Assembly: GCA_030692765.1 (NCBI GenBank)
Contig: JAUYUB010000010.1
Span: 1-64,000 of the forward strand
Direction of reading: 5' to 3'
DNA from: Sulfuricurvum sp.
Lineage (GTDB): Bacteria; Campylobacterota; Campylobacteria; Campylobacterales; Sulfurimonadaceae
DNA: 64,000 bases
Shown here piece by piece: positions 17,103 through 25,235 of this stretch (within the stretch, counting starts at the first letter, position 1; each line of letters begins with the position of its first letter). Under the pieces are notes generated by a model. The model was not told where the DNA came from and did no database searches. It saw only the letters and a list, made by a program, of their open reading frames with translations. The translations under genes were made by a program, and so were the position numbers.

Positions 17103-17760
17103 CATTGATGAATACGCAAAAACATTCAAAATGTCCAAAGAGATGATACAAAATAAGATTCGAACCAAACGGCTGAATTATATTATTGAATCAGGGGTAA
17201 CGTACATCATTGTTCCTCGCAGTTCATTGGATGAAGATAAGCGCCGCCAGATACAAGAATCCACCAAAGAAACAACCGCTGTAAATACACCTGCAGTCTC
17301 CTCTGTAAAAACAAGCGTTGGTATGGTTATTTCTCTTTATCAAAAAGAGAATCACCACCTAAAGCTAAAAGTAAAAGAACTCGAAGCAAAAATAGACCGG
17401 CTGACAAATGACAAAGAAGATATGCTAATCGCCGAACGCCAGCGTATAGAAGAGATCTACACATTAAAAGACGAACAGCTCAAAAATATTTTAGAGGTGC
17501 TAAGCACCAAACTTATGCTTTCTAATAACAGCAATACTGTGCATGATGTCGATGTAACTCAGCCCAATGCCCTCTCAATTGAACCAAAAGGGATCATCGA
17601 ACTTAAACGCTATTTAAAATTCATTGGCGTTGGAAGCGAAGGCCGCAAGCTGGTACGTCGCCGTTTTTCAGAACGCTTTGGCAGTGATGTGCGCATTATC
17701 CAAAAAGAAGGAGAGTTCTACCTCGATTTATCCAAATACGACTATACCGATCTTCTCTAG
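17092..17760 (+). CDS. DNA-binding-like coiled-coil protein coupled to the cyclase
   Basis: The 222-residue protein has three parts. Residues 1-45 read like a small winged or MerR-type helix-turn-helix (FSIDEYAKTFKMSKEMIQN, then a strand). Residues about 80-145 form a charged coiled coil. Residues about 165-222 are a compact domain with many arginines (GRKLVRRRFSERFG). The layout resembles the DUF3972-type proteins of this phylum, but I am not certain of that name. Its start lies inside the end of the cyclase gene with an AGGAG before it, which couples the two. It may be a DNA- or nucleoid-associated protein; the function is not known. Confidence 0.6.
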   Translation: MRFSIDEYAKTFKMSKEMIQNKIRTKRLNYIIESGVTYIIVPRSSLDEDKRRQIQESTKETTAVNTPAVSSVKTSVGMVISLYQKENHHLKLKVKELEAKIDRLTNDKEDMLIAERQRIEEIYTLKDEQLKNILEVLSTKLMLSNNSNTVHDVDVTQPNALSIEPKGIIELKRYLKFIGVGSEGRKLVRRRFSERFGSDVRIIQKEGEFYLDLSKYDYTDLL

Positions 17761-17774
17761 TCTTCCTTTTCATT

Positions 17775-17800
17775 ATTTTATACGATAAAGTGTATAAAAT
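17775..17800. promoter_or_regulatory. Perfect 9-base inverted repeat before the small HTH gene
   Basis: ATTTTATAC, eight spacer bases, then GTATAAAAT form a perfect nine-base inverted repeat, 46 bases before the small HTH gene. A further partial copy (ATTTTATAA) follows near 17818. The spacing puts the two half-sites close to two helical turns apart, as expected for a dimeric regulator, so autorepression by the downstream HTH protein is a fair guess. It is too AT-rich to be a good terminator for the preceding gene. Confidence 0.45.
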
Positions 17801-17846
17801 ATTCGTTTTAATGTTTATTTTATAAAACTCCCATTACAATTTACCA

Positions 17847-18092
17847 ATGGAAATCAATGACCTGTTTAATCTTCTCCACAATGCCGTGGAGGCGCAGTAC
17901 AATGGGAAGAAAATTTCTCAAAAAACGATGGCTGAAAAATTGGATGTTTCTATGCGAACCTACCAAGACTGGAGATTGGGAAATGCCAAACCACAAGCGG
18001 CTAAAGCCGTTATAGAAATGCTTGCAATGCTTGAAGACGATGAGATTATTCGCGTAGTACGTAAAATAAATAAATTGGGAAAAGTAACATGA
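17847..18092 (+). CDS. Small helix-turn-helix (XRE-like) regulator
   Basis: The 81-residue protein has a central Cro/CI-type helix-turn-helix (ISQKTMAEKLDVSMRTYQDW, about residues 23-42) with short flanking helices and no ligand or dimerisation domain that I can name. Its stop overlaps the start of the next small gene (ATGA). A perfect inverted repeat lies just upstream and could be its operator. The arrangement of an HTH gene with a coupled small partner resembles toxin-antitoxin or phage-type control pairs, but nothing proves this. Confidence 0.65.
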   Translation: MEINDLFNLLHNAVEAQYNGKKISQKTMAEKLDVSMRTYQDWRLGNAKPQAAKAVIEMLAMLEDDEIIRVVRKINKLGKVT

Positions 18093-18316
18093 ATACTTTA
18101 AGTGAGCAAGAACGCGATGACTTAGATGATGTGTTTTTATCCATCTCATCAAAATATTTTTCCTCTTTAAAGTGGTCATTATCGGAATACCATTGTTATT
18201 GGATACTGTATATCAAAGAGTCATTTTTGCGCTTTAGATATGACTACTTAGGTGCTAAAAAGAACAAAAACACTCCAAAATTGTCAATTTCACAAAAAAA
18301 TTGTCCAAAAGTATAA
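18089..18316 (+). CDS. Small hypothetical protein coupled to the HTH gene
   Basis: The frame encodes 75 residues and starts within the stop of the HTH gene (ATGA), so translation is coupled. The first half is acidic and aromatic (SEQERDDLDDVF, then WSLSEYHCYWILYIKES), and the last 20 residues are lysine- and asparagine-rich. No domain is recognised. The base composition is AT-rich like the surrounding gap, so it may be less reliable than its neighbours. It could be a partner of the HTH protein. Confidence 0.4.
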   Translation: MNTLSEQERDDLDDVFLSISSKYFSSLKWSLSEYHCYWILYIKESFLRFRYDYLGAKKNKNTPKLSISQKNCPKV

Positions 18317-18439
18317 AAACACAGATAAATTTAAGCTAAGAGATATTAAAGTATTCGCGTTTGAATTACTTTCTTCTCTGTTTCCCATGAATCGGGAGGT
18401 TTAAGTGAATGTCATCTATCTAAATCTTAAGGGTAATAA

Positions 18440-18724
18440 ATGAACAAAGCACAATTCGTAGAGTTGGTACAAAAAAATGGTGGTTACAAAACTAAAATCG
18501 AAGCTGAAACAGCTATTAAAGCTTTCACAGAAGCAGTAACTGAAGCTCTTGTTTCTAAAGAGGAAGTTTCTTTGGTAGGTTTTGGAAGTTTTGCAGCATC
18601 TCTTCAAAAAGGTAAAAGTGGTACAGTACCTGGTACTACTAAAAAGTATACTACCTCTGACAAAATGGTTCCTAAGTTCAAGCCGGGCAAAAGTCTCAAA
18701 GACAGCGTTGCTGCAGCAAAATAA
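18440..18724 (+). CDS. hup: HU-family DNA-binding protein
   Basis: The 94-residue protein shows the complete HU fold: N-terminal MNKAQFVELVQ, the GFGSF turn, the beta-arm segment ending near PGT and a C-terminal FKPGKSLKDSV helix. HU bends DNA and compacts the chromosome as a dimer. The gene stands alone with a strong stem-loop right after it. The 123 bases upstream carry its leader with AAGGGTAATAA before the ATG and no other gene. Confidence 0.95.
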   Translation: MNKAQFVELVQKNGGYKTKIEAETAIKAFTEAVTEALVSKEEVSLVGFGSFAASLQKGKSGTVPGTTKKYTTSDKMVPKFKPGKSLKDSVAAAK

Positions 18725-18737
18725 TTTTCGTTATCTC

Positions 18738-18758
18738 TTCTGAGGACTTTCCTCAGAA
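18738..18758 (+). terminator. Terminator after hup
   Basis: TTCTGAGGA, a three-base loop, then TCCTCAGAA form a perfect nine-base-pair hairpin 13 bases after the hup stop, followed by a T- and C-rich stretch. This is a convincing intrinsic terminator. Confidence 0.8.
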
Positions 18759-18832
18759 ACACAAATTCTTTTCTTCTCTTTTTCTTTTCCAAATAGGTTA
18801 TAATTATCCATTATCAGAGTAAGAGGTTATTT

Positions 18833-20275
18833 TTGTTATTTTCTTTCTTTTTCCATTGGACATCATCAAAAAAAATACCGAATAATCTTCCTGCTAAAAG
18901 TGATACGTCTGCTTTTAATCCTTTAATACTTCGTGAAAATGCTGTGTTGTTCACCGACTTCACCCTTTATCACCATGAAAGTCATTCAAGGATTGATCTA
19001 TTACTATTCTTACCCCATTATGGACTTTATTTGGGAGAACAGCTTTCATGGAGTTTACGAGATCTTAAAAGTGCCAGTATTAAGCGCTTAACGCATCAAA
19101 CACCTAAAATATCCCATACTCAAATAGAAACTACCGAAAAAGTGATCTATCAAAAGCTTCAGGATGTCCTTTCTTTTGATTCCACTCCCATAGAACGAAT
19201 CTTTTGGATGCAAAATCTCACAAAGGTTGAATTCGAATCACTTAATCCATCCTTTCATGAACTGTTACCCAAAGCGCGATTGATTTTTCAGGATGATACC
19301 GCCCTTGAAGTGGAAACCAAGCTGTATGCTCTACGAGAATTTCAAGAAACTCCATTCTCAAAACTAAAAGTTATCGGTTCTCTCAATGCCCATACCCTCT
19401 TATTGCCAACTTCCAATGAACCCTTTGGATCGTTTCTTTCACATGAACAGCAGGTATTTTTGGATGCCCCTATAAAAAGTCGTTCGATCCTTTCTTTGTG
19501 TGCACCGCACAGCAGTGGTAAAAGTACCGTATTGATTCGAAAAGTGATGCACTATTTACTCGCACATCCTGATGAAACTGCTCTTATCATCATACCAACA
19601 CCATTAAGCGGTGAGCTGCTTCGCAATGAATTTATTGCCCTTATGGAATTTGCAGCCGTTAAATTTAATCTCACACAATTACACTTTTACGCTCCATCAA
19701 AAGAAAATGACCCTGTTGATACAACCCGTTTTTTTCAAGAAAGTACCCTTCTTGCCTGTGATGATGTCCATCTACTTCCTGCCCAGATGATGGAACGTCT
19801 TCTTGAGCGTAAAGGATCACGATCACTTCTTTTATGCGGTATTACCAATCCCCTAAATATGGAAGTCTTTACGCTTAGTGCGGTTTATCGAAGCCCTGTT
19901 GTCCACACGGTAACTTTTTCCCATACCAAAGGAGCCCTTTTTACCTTACTTATGGGGTTAAAAACGCACCTTGAGACCACCAGCAGTCATCTTATCATGA
20001 TAATATTGCCCACAGCGCAAATGATTGTCGAATATAAAAATGCCATTGAAACCCATTTGCAGGTCAAATGCAGAGTTTTAAATAATAGCTTTAGCTTACA
20101 ATATGACAATTTGGAAGAAATTACCCTATCAACTCCTGAATATATTAGTGGATTAAACGTGCCGCACAGCTATCTTATCAACCTAGATGGCCAAGATTCC
20201 CTCTACTATCCCCTGGCATTAAGCCGTGCATCAGATACGGTCACTATAATCTCCGAAACTAATTTGGAGAGATGA
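18833..20275 (+). CDS. P-loop ATPase with a UvrD-like core and a degenerate NERD-like N-terminus
   Basis: The 480-residue protein starts at a TTG with AGAGG six bases upstream. A Walker A motif, PHSSGKST, lies at about 225-232 and a Walker B-like LLACDDVHLL at about 307-316. The N-terminal region (about 40-85, IDLLLFLPHYGLYLGEQLSW) is reminiscent of NERD nuclease domains, but the expected E-x-K catalytic pair reads E-x-L. The C-terminal segment ending LALSRASDTVTI resembles motif VI of UvrD-type helicases (SRA). It may be a DNA-processing ATPase that lost nuclease activity. msrB follows one base after the stop, so the genes are probably cotranscribed. The family assignment is tentative. Confidence 0.55.
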   Translation: MLFSFFFHWTSSKKIPNNLPAKSDTSAFNPLILRENAVLFTDFTLYHHESHSRIDLLLFLPHYGLYLGEQLSWSLRDLKSASIKRLTHQTPKISHTQIETTEKVIYQKLQDVLSFDSTPIERIFWMQNLTKVEFESLNPSFHELLPKARLIFQDDTALEVETKLYALREFQETPFSKLKVIGSLNAHTLLLPTSNEPFGSFLSHEQQVFLDAPIKSRSILSLCAPHSSGKSTVLIRKVMHYLLAHPDETALIIIPTPLSGELLRNEFIALMEFAAVKFNLTQLHFYAPSKENDPVDTTRFFQESTLLACDDVHLLPAQMMERLLERKGSRSLLLCGITNPLNMEVFTLSAVYRSPVVHTVTFSHTKGALFTLLMGLKTHLETTSSHLIMIILPTAQMIVEYKNAIETHLQVKCRVLNNSFSLQYDNLEEITLSTPEYISGLNVPHSYLINLDGQDSLYYPLALSRASDTVTIISETNLER

Positions 20276-20276
20276 A

Positions 20277-20672
20277 ATGGCAAAAGTAATCAAGTCAGAC
20301 AGCCAATGGCAAGAACAATTGTCACCAGAAGCATTTTACGTTGCACGCCAACATGGGACAGAGCCTGCATTTAGTGGAGAATATGCCAACTCTAAAGAAG
20401 ATGGCATCTATGCTTGCGTCTGCTGTGGCACCCCGCTGTTTGATTCAAAGAGTAAGTTTGACTCAGGAACAGGATGGCCTAGCTACGATAGCCCTGTCTC
20501 CCCTGAGGTCATCACAGAGAAGCGTGACACAGCTCATGGCATGATTCGTGTTGAAGCCTTATGTTCTACCTGTGACGCTCATTTAGGACATGTCTTTCCT
20601 GACGGCCCACAAACAACCGGGCTACGCTACTGTATCAATTCAGTCTGTTTAGATTTCAAACCACGAACCTAG
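20277..20672 (+). CDS. msrB: Peptide-methionine (R)-S-oxide reductase
   Basis: MsrB reduces the R form of methionine sulfoxide in proteins. The 131-residue protein has the zinc-binding CxxC pairs (CVCC near the start of the domain and CSTC later), the SGTGWPSY substrate segment and the catalytic cysteine in RYCINS. There is no signal peptide, so it acts in the cytoplasm. It follows the P-loop ATPase with a one-base gap and precedes a secreted cyclophilin by ten bases, forming a three-gene unit. Confidence 0.95.
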   Translation: MAKVIKSDSQWQEQLSPEAFYVARQHGTEPAFSGEYANSKEDGIYACVCCGTPLFDSKSKFDSGTGWPSYDSPVSPEVITEKRDTAHGMIRVEALCSTCDAHLGHVFPDGPQTTGLRYCINSVCLDFKPRT

Positions 20673-20682
20673 GAGTTACTTA

Positions 20683-21201
20683 ATGCGTATATTACTTTCT
20701 TTAGTCCTTGCTACAAGCTTTCTTTTGGCTGCCCATCCTCGGGTATCCCTACAAACCACGCAAGGGGAAGTAATCCTTGAGTTGTATGAAGATGTTGCAC
20801 CTCTTGCGGTTCAAAACTTCACTACCCATGCCAAAAACGGCTACTACAATGGCCTGACTTTTCATCGTATTATTAAAAACTTCATGATACAAGGCGGTGA
20901 TCCGACCGGGACCGGTGCAGGTGGTGAATCCATATGGAAAAAACCGTTTAAAGATGAGTTTAAATCAGGAGTAGTTTTTGATAAAGCCGGTATTTTGGCT
21001 ATGGCGAACGCGGGTCCACGGACCAATGGAAGTCAGTTTTTTATAACGACTGCACCAACTCCATGGCTCAATGGTTATCATACTATATTTGGAAAAGTAG
21101 TTGGGGGAATGGATGTGATTGGTAAACTAAATAATATTCAAACCAGTAATGACAAACCGATTCAATCGCAAAAGATTCTCAAAGCTACCGTTCTTCCCTA
21201 A
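20683..21201 (+). CDS. ppiA: Secreted cyclophilin-type peptidyl-prolyl isomerase
   Basis: The 172-residue protein has a signal peptide (MRILLSLVLATSFLLA) and a cyclophilin domain with GLTFHRIIKNFMIQGGDPTG, FKDEF, MANAGPRTNGSQFFIT and WLNGYHTIFGKV. It should isomerise proline bonds of proteins in the periplasm. It ends ten bases from the converging motB gene, with a hairpin shared by both gene ends. The symbol is by analogy to other periplasmic cyclophilins. Confidence 0.93.
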   Translation: MRILLSLVLATSFLLAAHPRVSLQTTQGEVILELYEDVAPLAVQNFTTHAKNGYYNGLTFHRIIKNFMIQGGDPTGTGAGGESIWKKPFKDEFKSGVVFDKAGILAMANAGPRTNGSQFFITTAPTPWLNGYHTIFGKVVGGMDVIGKLNNIQTSNDKPIQSQKILKATVLP

Positions 21202-21207
21202 TGTCTT

Positions 21208-21225
21208 TTCCTCATTTTTGAGGAA
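21208..21225. terminator. Bidirectional terminator between ppiA and motB
   Basis: TTCCTCA, a four-T loop, then TGAGGAA form a perfect seven-base-pair hairpin. The motB stop codon lies inside it. With the genes converging only ten bases apart, this hairpin is the likely end of both transcripts, although neither side has a long T-run. Confidence 0.55.
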
Positions 21226-22057
21226 GTTTCGCCAGTGAATCTAAAATATTCTGCTGCTTTTCTTGATCCAACTTTTTATCATTGGAAACAAACATATAAA
21301 ACTCGACTCGTCTATTTTTAGCACGATTAGGTTCACTTGAATTCCTTGCCAATGGCTTTGCAGCTCCAAATCCTGCACTTGAGAGACGATCAGGCGCCAC
21401 TCCGTTTTGAATAAGCTCACGTACTACGGTAGCCGCTCTGGCGCTTGATAAATCAAGATTGTCACGGTACTGTGATCCTCGTGGAAGAACCTGATTATCC
21501 GTATAACCGCGTACCGAAATATCCACAGTAGGAGGGAGCGTGTTAATAATATCTGCAACTCTTTTAATAAAAAGATGCATCTCTTGATCATCTATGCTGG
21601 CATTCGATCCCCGAAATGGAATCGTTGCCGGAAGCTTCAATAATACACCATCCATAGCCTGGTCCAAAGACCCCTCACCCACAGTGATATTTTGAGCTTG
21701 ATTTTCTTGACTTTCTGTATTAGTTGCGACTGTTTGACCCTCACCTGAAGTAGGTGAGCTGTCCAATAGTGCTCCACCTGCAGAAACAGGCATCTTCCCT
21801 ACACTGGATTTCTCAGATTTGTCTGTGGACTCCGGACTCATTGGTAATACCGGGCTTATCTCCTCAGGTCTAGGCGAGTAATCGTAAATTTTGACAAATT
21901 CTTCTTTTAATGCACGCACTTTTTCTTTATTGGTAGATGCCAACGCATACAGGGCAATAAATAAAGCCAATAAGAGGCTAAAAAAGTCAGCAGTAGGAAC
22001 TGCCCATTTCTCCCCTGCCGGACACTCTGGACATTTTTTACATTTTTTCTTTGCCAT
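21212..22057 (-). CDS. motB: Flagellar motor stator protein MotB
   Basis: MotB anchors the stator to peptidoglycan and carries the proton-binding aspartate of the motor. The 281-residue protein has a short cytoplasmic N-terminus, a transmembrane helix from about 24 to 43 with the conserved Asp24 (PTADFFSLLLALFIALYA), a plug/linker region, and a C-terminal OmpA-like domain (RGYTDNQ, LSSARAATVV, NRRVEFYM). The N-terminal tail has three cysteines spaced C-x2-C-x2-C (CKKCPECP). It follows motA with an 11-base gap. Confidence 0.95.
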   Translation of the reverse strand: MAKKKCKKCPECPAGEKWAVPTADFFSLLLALFIALYALASTNKEKVRALKEEFVKIYDYSPRPEEISPVLPMSPESTDKSEKSSVGKMPVSAGGALLDSSPTSGEGQTVATNTESQENQAQNITVGEGSLDQAMDGVLLKLPATIPFRGSNASIDDQEMHLFIKRVADIINTLPPTVDISVRGYTDNQVLPRGSQYRDNLDLSSARAATVVRELIQNGVAPDRLSSAGFGAAKPLARNSSEPNRAKNRRVEFYMFVSNDKKLDQEKQQNILDSLAKLPQK

Positions 22058-22068
22058 TTAGTTGCTCA

Positions 22069-22839
22069 TCACGTAAATTGACTGTGCTTCTCTTCAGCAG
22101 GCGAGAGGAAATTAAGCAGCTTTGCTTCAAGTGTACGTGGATTATCGCCATGCACGATTCCGATTATCCCTTCTAGCATTACCTTTTGTTCTTTGACAAT
22201 ATGATGGGATTTTGCTTTCATTTTAGCACCCATCGGTCCAATCAAGACGTATGCTCCGAAAATTCCAGTAACCGTTGCTGTAAACGCACCCGCAATCCCT
22301 TGCGCCATTTCAGCAGGATTGTCTAGTTTTTGAAGCGCCAAAATCAGACCTAAAACCGCCCCTACAAGGCCCATAACCGGAGACGTTTCCCCTGCAAGAA
22401 TCCAGTAGTGCGCACATCCGTGCCAGTAATGTTCGGTCTCTTCAATAACCGCTTCTAGTGTCTCAGCAATGGTATCGATTTCATTACCATCAACAGCCAT
22501 ACTCAGCCCTTGTTTCAAAAACTCATTATCCAATTCCGAGACTCTTTTTTCAAGAGAAAGAAGTCCGTCACGGCGTGCCATTAATGCCAATTCTACAAGT
22601 TCTTTGATACGTTCTTCCAGATTAACGGATGATTTTTTAAAATTCATCCCTAGATTTTTCCAGGCACCTTTAATATGCTCACCATCAGTACTAACCATAG
22701 CTGCCATAAGCGTAGTAGGAATAATAATAATAAGTGAAGTGATGTGAACAACGTGAGCAGGATTTCCACCCTCCATCAAGTCCCCAATGGAAATAGAAGC
22801 CATAGCCCCCAATATCCCTAAAATCGTTGTTAAGTCCAC
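22069..22839 (-). CDS. motA: Flagellar motor stator protein MotA
   Basis: MotA and MotB form the proton channel that drives flagellar rotation. The 256-residue protein starts at a GTG preceded by AAGGAG at five bases. It has four transmembrane helices with the large cytoplasmic loop between the second and third, including the charged ARRDGLLSLE segment, and the characteristic proline region ETSPVMGLVGAVLGL with AGAFTATVTGIFGA. It heads a motAB operon whose promoter would lie in the 90-base gap shared with the end of the antiporter gene's upstream side. Confidence 0.95.
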   Translation of the reverse strand: MDLTTILGILGAMASISIGDLMEGGNPAHVVHITSLIIIIPTTLMAAMVSTDGEHIKGAWKNLGMNFKKSSVNLEERIKELVELALMARRDGLLSLEKRVSELDNEFLKQGLSMAVDGNEIDTIAETLEAVIEETEHYWHGCAHYWILAGETSPVMGLVGAVLGLILALQKLDNPAEMAQGIAGAFTATVTGIFGAYVLIGPMGAKMKAKSHHIVKEQKVMLEGIIGIVHGDNPRTLEAKLLNFLSPAEEKHSQFT

Positions 22840-22929
22840 AAGAACTCCTTTTCTTTTAGCTTAGCGCAATCTTTGCATTTGAAACTATCCATTAAATGCT
22901 CGATTGTACCTTTTTTTCACTGAAAAGCA

Positions 22930-24093
22930 TTATTCTTTTGATTCTTTGGGATAAAAATACGAATGCAGTATTTTGATCAAGATCATCAAAAAAATACCGC
23001 TGCCCATACTCGCCACAATAAATGCATAGTACTCATCATGACTAATTGCATCTGCTTGATACCCCAAAGTTGCAATTGCAACCGTAAATGTCAATGGCAT
23101 AGAATCACTCAAAGAAAAAAGAATTGTATTTTTCAATCCCAAATATCCTAAATAAGCCACTAATGAACTTATGAGTCGAATCCCAATAATCGCACTTGCT
23201 ATTAAAAAGGCCATTTGTAATATTTTAATATCTGTAAATGCCTCCAATGCAACCGTTGATCCAACATGTATAAAGAAAATCGGAACTAAAAATCCAAATC
23301 CAAAAGAGGATAATTTTTCTGGCAATTCTGTCTTGTGTTTAAAATACGTGGCGATGAATGTACCCGCTAAAAATGCTCCCAAAACAACATCTATTTTTAA
23401 ATATAACATTCCTGCGACCAAGATAAACATCAGCGCCATCGAGAATCGGATATCCTGATCTTTCCCATCCTCATGAGGCATAATAAGTGTTTTAAGTCCC
23501 GGGTACCACCAAAATAAAATACGGATACCTCTAAAGAAAAGTACAAATCCTACTAAAAAAGCAAACAAACCGCCCAGTGTCAACGCAAATTCTCGGTTAT
23601 AACCGTATTCTAATCCACCACTAAGAACCGTCAGTGCCATGATACTCACCAGTTCGCCAATGATACCAATATTGAGTGCCAATGCAAGCCATGGCTGATG
23701 CTTTCCGTATTCTTTGACCAATGCCATCAACATACCCAACGAAAAAATTGGGAAAGCAACCAAATAAACAGCGCTCAAATCAAGATAAATATAAAGACCA
23801 AATGAACATCCATACAGCATAGCGAAATAGACGATGGTACGACGTAATAAAGAAGATTTCGCGAATCCAAATTCTTTGAGATTCACTTCCATACCTGCCA
23901 AAAACATCAGATATAAAAATCCGACTTTGGCAATAATCTTAAACAATTCATTTTCAACCAATAAGCCAAAATACGCCGCGATACTGCCCAATAAAATTTC
24001 CACAACTACCACGGGAATTTTACTCACCCTTGATAAAAAAGGAGAAAACATTATTAAAAGCGACAAAGTTACAATAACAACACTATTACTCAT
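22930..24093 (-). CDS. Cation:proton antiporter (Kef/CPA2 type)
   Basis: The 387-residue membrane protein has about twelve transmembrane helices and the CPA2 features FLAGMEVNLKEF and GAFLAGTFIATYF. There is no C-terminal TrkA-N domain. Such proteins exchange Na+ or K+ for protons. I chose the ATG at 24093, six bases after AGAGG; an ATG at 24099 overlaps the folP stop as ATGA and is an alternative. It is the last gene of the rppH-lysC-hobA-holB-folP series and may be cotranscribed. Confidence 0.85.
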   Translation of the reverse strand: MSNSVVIVTLSLLIMFSPFLSRVSKIPVVVVEILLGSIAAYFGLLVENELFKIIAKVGFLYLMFLAGMEVNLKEFGFAKSSLLRRTIVYFAMLYGCSFGLYIYLDLSAVYLVAFPIFSLGMLMALVKEYGKHQPWLALALNIGIIGELVSIMALTVLSGGLEYGYNREFALTLGGLFAFLVGFVLFFRGIRILFWWYPGLKTLIMPHEDGKDQDIRFSMALMFILVAGMLYLKIDVVLGAFLAGTFIATYFKHKTELPEKLSSFGFGFLVPIFFIHVGSTVALEAFTDIKILQMAFLIASAIIGIRLISSLVAYLGYLGLKNTILFSLSDSMPLTFTVAIATLGYQADAISHDEYYAFIVASMGSGIFLMILIKILHSYFYPKESKE

Positions 24094-24095
24094 GA

Positions 24096-25235
24096 TCATC
24101 CTCTTAATGCTTTCCATACTGCAATTGCCTGCATATGTTCTTTGACATCATGAACTCGAACAATCGTAGCACCTTCTTCAATCGCTTTTAGATGAATAGC
24201 CAGTGTTCCGCTCAGACGTTCATCACATGGGGAATGAACAATGTGATCGATCATCGATTTACGACTCGCCCCAATCAATAATGGTTTTCCAAAACGTAAA
24301 AAATGTTTTTGATGGGTAATAAGTGCCAAATTATCCTCTAACCGTTTTCCAAAACCGATCCCGCAATCGAGAATGGTATTGTTAATCCCAAACTTTTCCG
24401 CTTTTTCCAGCCGCTCTTCAAAAAACTCCCCTACTTCATGAAGGACAGAATCATAATGGGGATTGCTCTGCATTGTTTGAGGGGTTCCCTGCATGTGCAT
24501 GATCACTGCCGTTGCATTATAGGAAGCACACAACTGTGCCACCTCATCATTCGCCAAACCTGTTATATCATTAATAATACTAAACCCTTTTTCAAGAGCA
24601 TAGGCAATAACAGAAGGTTCATAACTGTCCAGACTTAGACGAACTTTGTTATGAATGTTCTGTGCATACAATGTATCAATGATCGGGCATACTCGTAAAA
24701 GTTCTTCTTTGGGGCTCACACTTTGACTGTTTGGACGGCTTGAAACGCCTCCAATATCAATAATCTGGGCACCCTCAAGTATCATCATTTCAATTTTTTC
24801 AATTGCCTGCGCCTCTTTAAATCGGCTTTGCGCATAAAAACTGTCATCATTGGCATTGATAATACCCATAATTTCAACGTCTAAGATGCTTTGGTGATGA
24901 CAATAGCGTTCCAATTCGTAAGCCAATGCTTTGAGTCCAAGCGGTTGTGCTTTTTCTTTTTTTGCCAAGATCTGAAGCTGTCTTTCGTTTGCAATTAAAA
25001 TGGCATTTACTTTGGGTTCAAGAGCTGTCACTGTTCCTCTTGGAACTGCGAGATCAGCCCCAATACTCAGGGCATCCTGTTTAAGAATATTGGCTGCACC
25101 CACGTGCAAATCTACGATTCTGATGAGATGTATTTTTCCCTTATCCTGTAAGATTGATACTCCCCCTGCATCAACGTTTAATTCTTTAAGGGCAGCTTTA
25201 AGATTGATCGTGGAAGAAAGATGCTCAACGTACAC
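24096..25235 (-). CDS. folP: Dihydropteroate synthase with N-terminal extension
   Basis: FolP condenses p-aminobenzoate with hydroxymethyl-dihydropterin diphosphate in folate synthesis. At 379 residues it is about 100 longer than the E. coli enzyme, as is typical of Campylobacterota. The catalytic domain carries MGIINANDDSFYAQSRF, IDIGGVSSRPNS (the pterin/phosphate loop), MHMQGTPQTM and the C-terminal IVRVHDV. Its start overlaps the end of holB by 11 bases. The N-terminal extension is not recognised. Confidence 0.92.
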   Translation of the reverse strand: MYVEHLSSTINLKAALKELNVDAGGVSILQDKGKIHLIRIVDLHVGAANILKQDALSIGADLAVPRGTVTALEPKVNAILIANERQLQILAKKEKAQPLGLKALAYELERYCHHQSILDVEIMGIINANDDSFYAQSRFKEAQAIEKIEMMILEGAQIIDIGGVSSRPNSQSVSPKEELLRVCPIIDTLYAQNIHNKVRLSLDSYEPSVIAYALEKGFSIINDITGLANDEVAQLCASYNATAVIMHMQGTPQTMQSNPHYDSVLHEVGEFFEERLEKAEKFGINNTILDCGIGFGKRLEDNLALITHQKHFLRFGKPLLIGASRKSMIDHIVHSPCDERLSGTLAIHLKAIEEGATIVRVHDVKEHMQAIAVWKALRG

